Part shown: positions 61,131-64,000 of the stretch, in pieces | How positions within the stretch are numbered: the stretch's first letter is position 1 | How the letters are laid out: the number at the start of each line of letters is the position of its first letter | DNA from: Sinonovacula constricta | Lineage: Eukaryota > Mollusca > Bivalvia > Cardiida > Solecurtidae | DNA length: 64,000 nucleotides | Direction of reading: 5' to 3' | Assembly (NCBI GenBank): GCA_007844125.1 | Contig: CM017563.1 | Coordinates: 21,588,688-21,652,687, forward strand | Notes under the pieces: generated by a model | What the model was told of the DNA's origin: nothing | Database searches by the model: none | What the model saw: only the letters and a program-made list of their open reading frames with translations | Program-made: the position numbers and the translations under genes

Positions 61131-64000
61131 AATGGTTGTTAATCATTGTTTATTAACCCCACGAATCCCCATGTGTTTCCTTTTATATATCCTATTACAA
61201 AAGGTATTTTTCGATTTTTCATATGACTGTCATTAATCGTAAACAATATACATCACACCTTTTTTTCTTTAACCAATATTTGAGGATTTACGTACGTATT
61301 CATTTTTATAAAGGCGGCAAATATGTGTGTATTATTTACGTTGTCAAACCACGCTGATTTTTTTTTTCTTTGTTGGAAACTGTCTTCAGAAAAATAATTT
61401 GGAACTGCATACACTTTACTTCACAGTTTTACCACCAAATCACGTATCTGACACAACCGCCTTCACCCCTTTTATATTGGTATCGTCACAATACAATTGT
61501 GAATTTAAAGAAAGACCTTTGAACTATTCTAAAACGTAATTAAATGCGATTTCTACAGTTTGATCTCTATAAATAATGTCTTTTATATATAAATTATGTT
61601 GAGTTCAAATAAGGAAAGAAAAAGAGTTGCTGATATTATTTTTGAGTAATAGCTCTGAAATCAACCTATAGTTCATCCAGGTATAACATGCCATTTGTAA
61701 TTGGAATAATACAAATGTACATATAAGGTAGTTTTATAGGGAAAAGCAACGTAAATGCATAATTTATATTTTAAACCAACTGACTTTTATAACACAGAGC
61801 AACAATCATGTAATAAACAAATTAAGAAAATAATATAAATAGATTCATTTTTATGATAATTAAAAGTAATGAAAACAATGCGATGAGAAATATGTGGACA
61901 AAAATCTTAGTTCTACTGCAATTTTCAAAAATAAGTTCTTATTATAATTTCTACTTTAAGTATCCTTTACGTATTTTTTAAAAGAAAATGTCGGTTTCAG
62001 ACTTTATAATTCAAAGAAAAAACATATTTAGTGGCCTTTTGGTGGTGCTGTCAAATGAAACATATAATAGAAGGAGTTAGCGTGAACTGTAAATTTAGCA
62101 CATTTTATTTTTTATTTTATTTATTTTTACTTACTTTGTAACAGAAATCAACAAATACATTTGAAAACAAATGGACACAGAAACGACAGAATTACCAAGA
62201 ACATTGTCAATGATAAAGTATAAATATGGTATCAAAACGCGTCGGCAAAACAACGAAGCTCAATGTGGATTTCATTATTTCTAAGAAATTAGATACCATT
62301 CCTACATAGTTCCATGTTTAAAAAGTGTTTTTATACACAATAAAAGTATGAGTATCGTGATTTATTAAAACATATTTTTAATGAGTTGCATTCGATCAAT
62401 TTAGCAACAAAACCCTATTAGATATGTACACTATACAGTAAACACATCGTATTGTATATGCGATTTCCAATACAGTATATTGATTTGACCACAATTTATT
62501 ATGCAAAAAAGGCGTGTTTGTTTTTCTTTAAGTTGTGTCATATGTTGTAGTACGCTGAAGGTATCATAGTTAAAACATGGTATAGTTATTTTTGCTGTAT
62601 TTTGTTTTGTAAAATGGGTACACCTGGAGCATTTGGTCGTGAAGAATTTGGGAAATTGGACAAATACATATATATACAAAGTTAAAATTTTAAACTAAAC
62701 ATGGTTTTCTTCTTAATCTGGTAGAGTGATGCAGAAGGAATTGTCAAAGTGGAACAGAAGGAGAAAAATATCGATCATGCATGCTCATCCCGGGATTCGA
62801 ACCCTAATCCCCTAAAATGTTAAGCACTTTAGCCCTAATTTACCTGCTTAACTTCTATCCTGCAGAATAGCTCATATGCACACACTTAATGCACAGGCCA
62901 AACTACCTAGTATGTCTTTAAGTAAAATGTAGTCGAAGGACTGCAAAATGTATTGTTAAGAGTAATTGCTTCGCTAATCGAGATACGTATACGGATAATT
63001 TGTATGCCATATAGAGAACGGTAGTGGAAATAGCTGAGCGTTTGACAATAACTTTCGAGCGTAAAACATGTTTTATAATACTATCGTTTTAATTGATTAA
63101 GAATTCTTAATGTATACAACTCGAGCCTTGGGTAAAAGCAGTCGTCATCCGCACATCAACAGGCTAATGATCCTGGTCCTTATCGACCTATTAAAATTTT
63201 GGACAAGGAACAATAACATCATGTCAGGTCAAGGGTTTGAACGCAGAACCCTCCAATCCTGAGTGAGTCTTTAACTTTTACCTCTTGTCCACAGACATTT
63301 CCAGAAAGTTAAAAATGCGTCCAGAGTGTCTTGCACGTAAAATGCTATGTCTATGGTTTAAATAATGTCATTGGTTAAAGTTGAACCACTCCAATCCAGA
63401 TTAGCAAAACACGATCTCTAGCCCACAAACACTTAAGTGATGCTATGAATGTATACCTGCAAACCAGAAGCACTGTAAATGCTATTTTAGATATTTGTGG
63501 ACCTTTTAGAACTTGTTTATGTGAATTCGCAATATTTTTAAATTTTGCAAAAACATTACATTTAAAGTCAGACTTTACCGTGCATCCTTAATGGATCGTT
63601 CAGAACAAGCGTTTTCTGTCTGCGGACTATTTCGTTTCAAATAGACATTCTCAACTTGACAACGTGCAGTCCGAATATTAAAGGGCGAACCGAAGAGCAT
63701 CCGATATATAGCCGTCGCATTTCAATCAAGGCATTATATTGCCCTATTGAGAATTAATTATATACATGTCTGAATGTGTGACAACAAGTTAATATAACTG
63801 TATGTTGTGTTTATATTGTGCTATAAATGTATATAATGTATATATACAATGACTAAAGACTACTTAAGTTGTATTTATATATCGTTGACAGACAAACAAT
63901 GAACTGTGGAGATATTTTCAAATCGCTTCCATTTTTTTCAGGTACTTTAAATTACCATATTACGCTAATTCGTTAATGACGTGATGTTTGTTCTGTCGCC
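61131..64000. other. Non-coding; tRNA-like scraps
   Basis: AT-rich. On the minus strand, TAGGGCTAAAGTGCTTAAC with GGGTTCGAATCCCGGG (62785-62870) and GTTCAAACCCTTGACC (63215-63300) look like A/B-box remnants of tRNA-derived SINEs. They lack a foldable acceptor stem and are not functional tRNA genes. No exon was recognised. Confidence 0.45.

Overview
The window is AT-rich, repeat-laden DNA from an animal. Short coding exons with GT/AG splice sites sit far apart, and the space between them is filled with minisatellites, microsatellites, tRNA-derived SINEs, decayed LINEs and short inverted-repeat elements. A lipoxygenase remnant, a lone LDL-receptor class A exon, an SLC6-like transporter and tRNA-SINEs together suggest a lophotrochozoan, most likely a mollusc such as a bivalve. 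That placement is inference. There are no operons or bacterial features, and most open frames over 60 codons are chance or repeat translations.

Left part (1-22 kb). An orphan terminal exon lies at 741-947 (-). A lipoxygenase pseudogene (2.7-3.84 kb, -) carries several frameshifts and stops and has lost an iron ligand. A Myb/SANT-like exon follows at 4.1-4.3 kb (+). The 3' end of an SLC6/LeuT-fold transporter gene runs on the + strand through exons 7759-7910, 10552-10681 and 13632-13793. The first of these exons has an in-frame TAG. Around and inside the transporter gene are a 29-bp minisatellite, a SINE, a 79-bp satellite split by a hAT-like inverted-repeat element containing a long TG run, and a 56-bp minisatellite with dimeric higher-order structure. 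Next come a second, nested copy of the inverted-repeat element (15.5-16.6 kb), a 41-bp minisatellite (17.0-17.9 kb), a nine-finger C2H2 zinc-finger frame broken by two frameshifts (20.36-21.37 kb) and a second, full-length SINE (21.95-22.26 kb).

Middle part (22-54 kb). This is mostly non-coding. The most informative locus is a minus-strand gene for a single-pass membrane protein. It has an LDLa exon (53820-53930), a transmembrane exon (38386-38496), a 25-nt microexon (35979-36003) and a terminal exon (33948-34032). A 1.5-kb duplication (34401-35920 and 37735-39312) created a second, shortened transmembrane exon (35034-35097). Its length and phases still allow it to replace the main transmembrane exon plus microexon in frame, so the locus may make two membrane or tail forms by alternative splicing. 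The presumed 15-kb intron holds a LINE 5' fragment with a degraded 2A-like motif, two 68-bp minisatellite arrays formed by a segmental duplication, a reverse transcriptase fragment, a truncated SINE and trinucleotide tracts.

Right part (54-64 kb). I see no convincing gene here. It holds one member of an inverted dispersed repeat pair (its partner is at 47.2 kb), a CG-rich patch, a degenerate ~210-bp tandem repeat, a long TA run, a LINE with reverse transcriptase C-terminus and RNase H (59.85-61.13 kb, -) split by GA/TA tracts, and tRNA-like SINE scraps near 62.8 and 63.25 kb.

The window contains six unrelated minisatellite families (29, 79, 56, 54, 41 and 68 bp), most inside or next to introns. 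I did not find a self-contained novel multi-gene system. The best leads are the duplicated transmembrane exon, the in-frame TAG in the transporter, the lipoxygenase remnant, and the satellites linked to the inverted-repeat elements.
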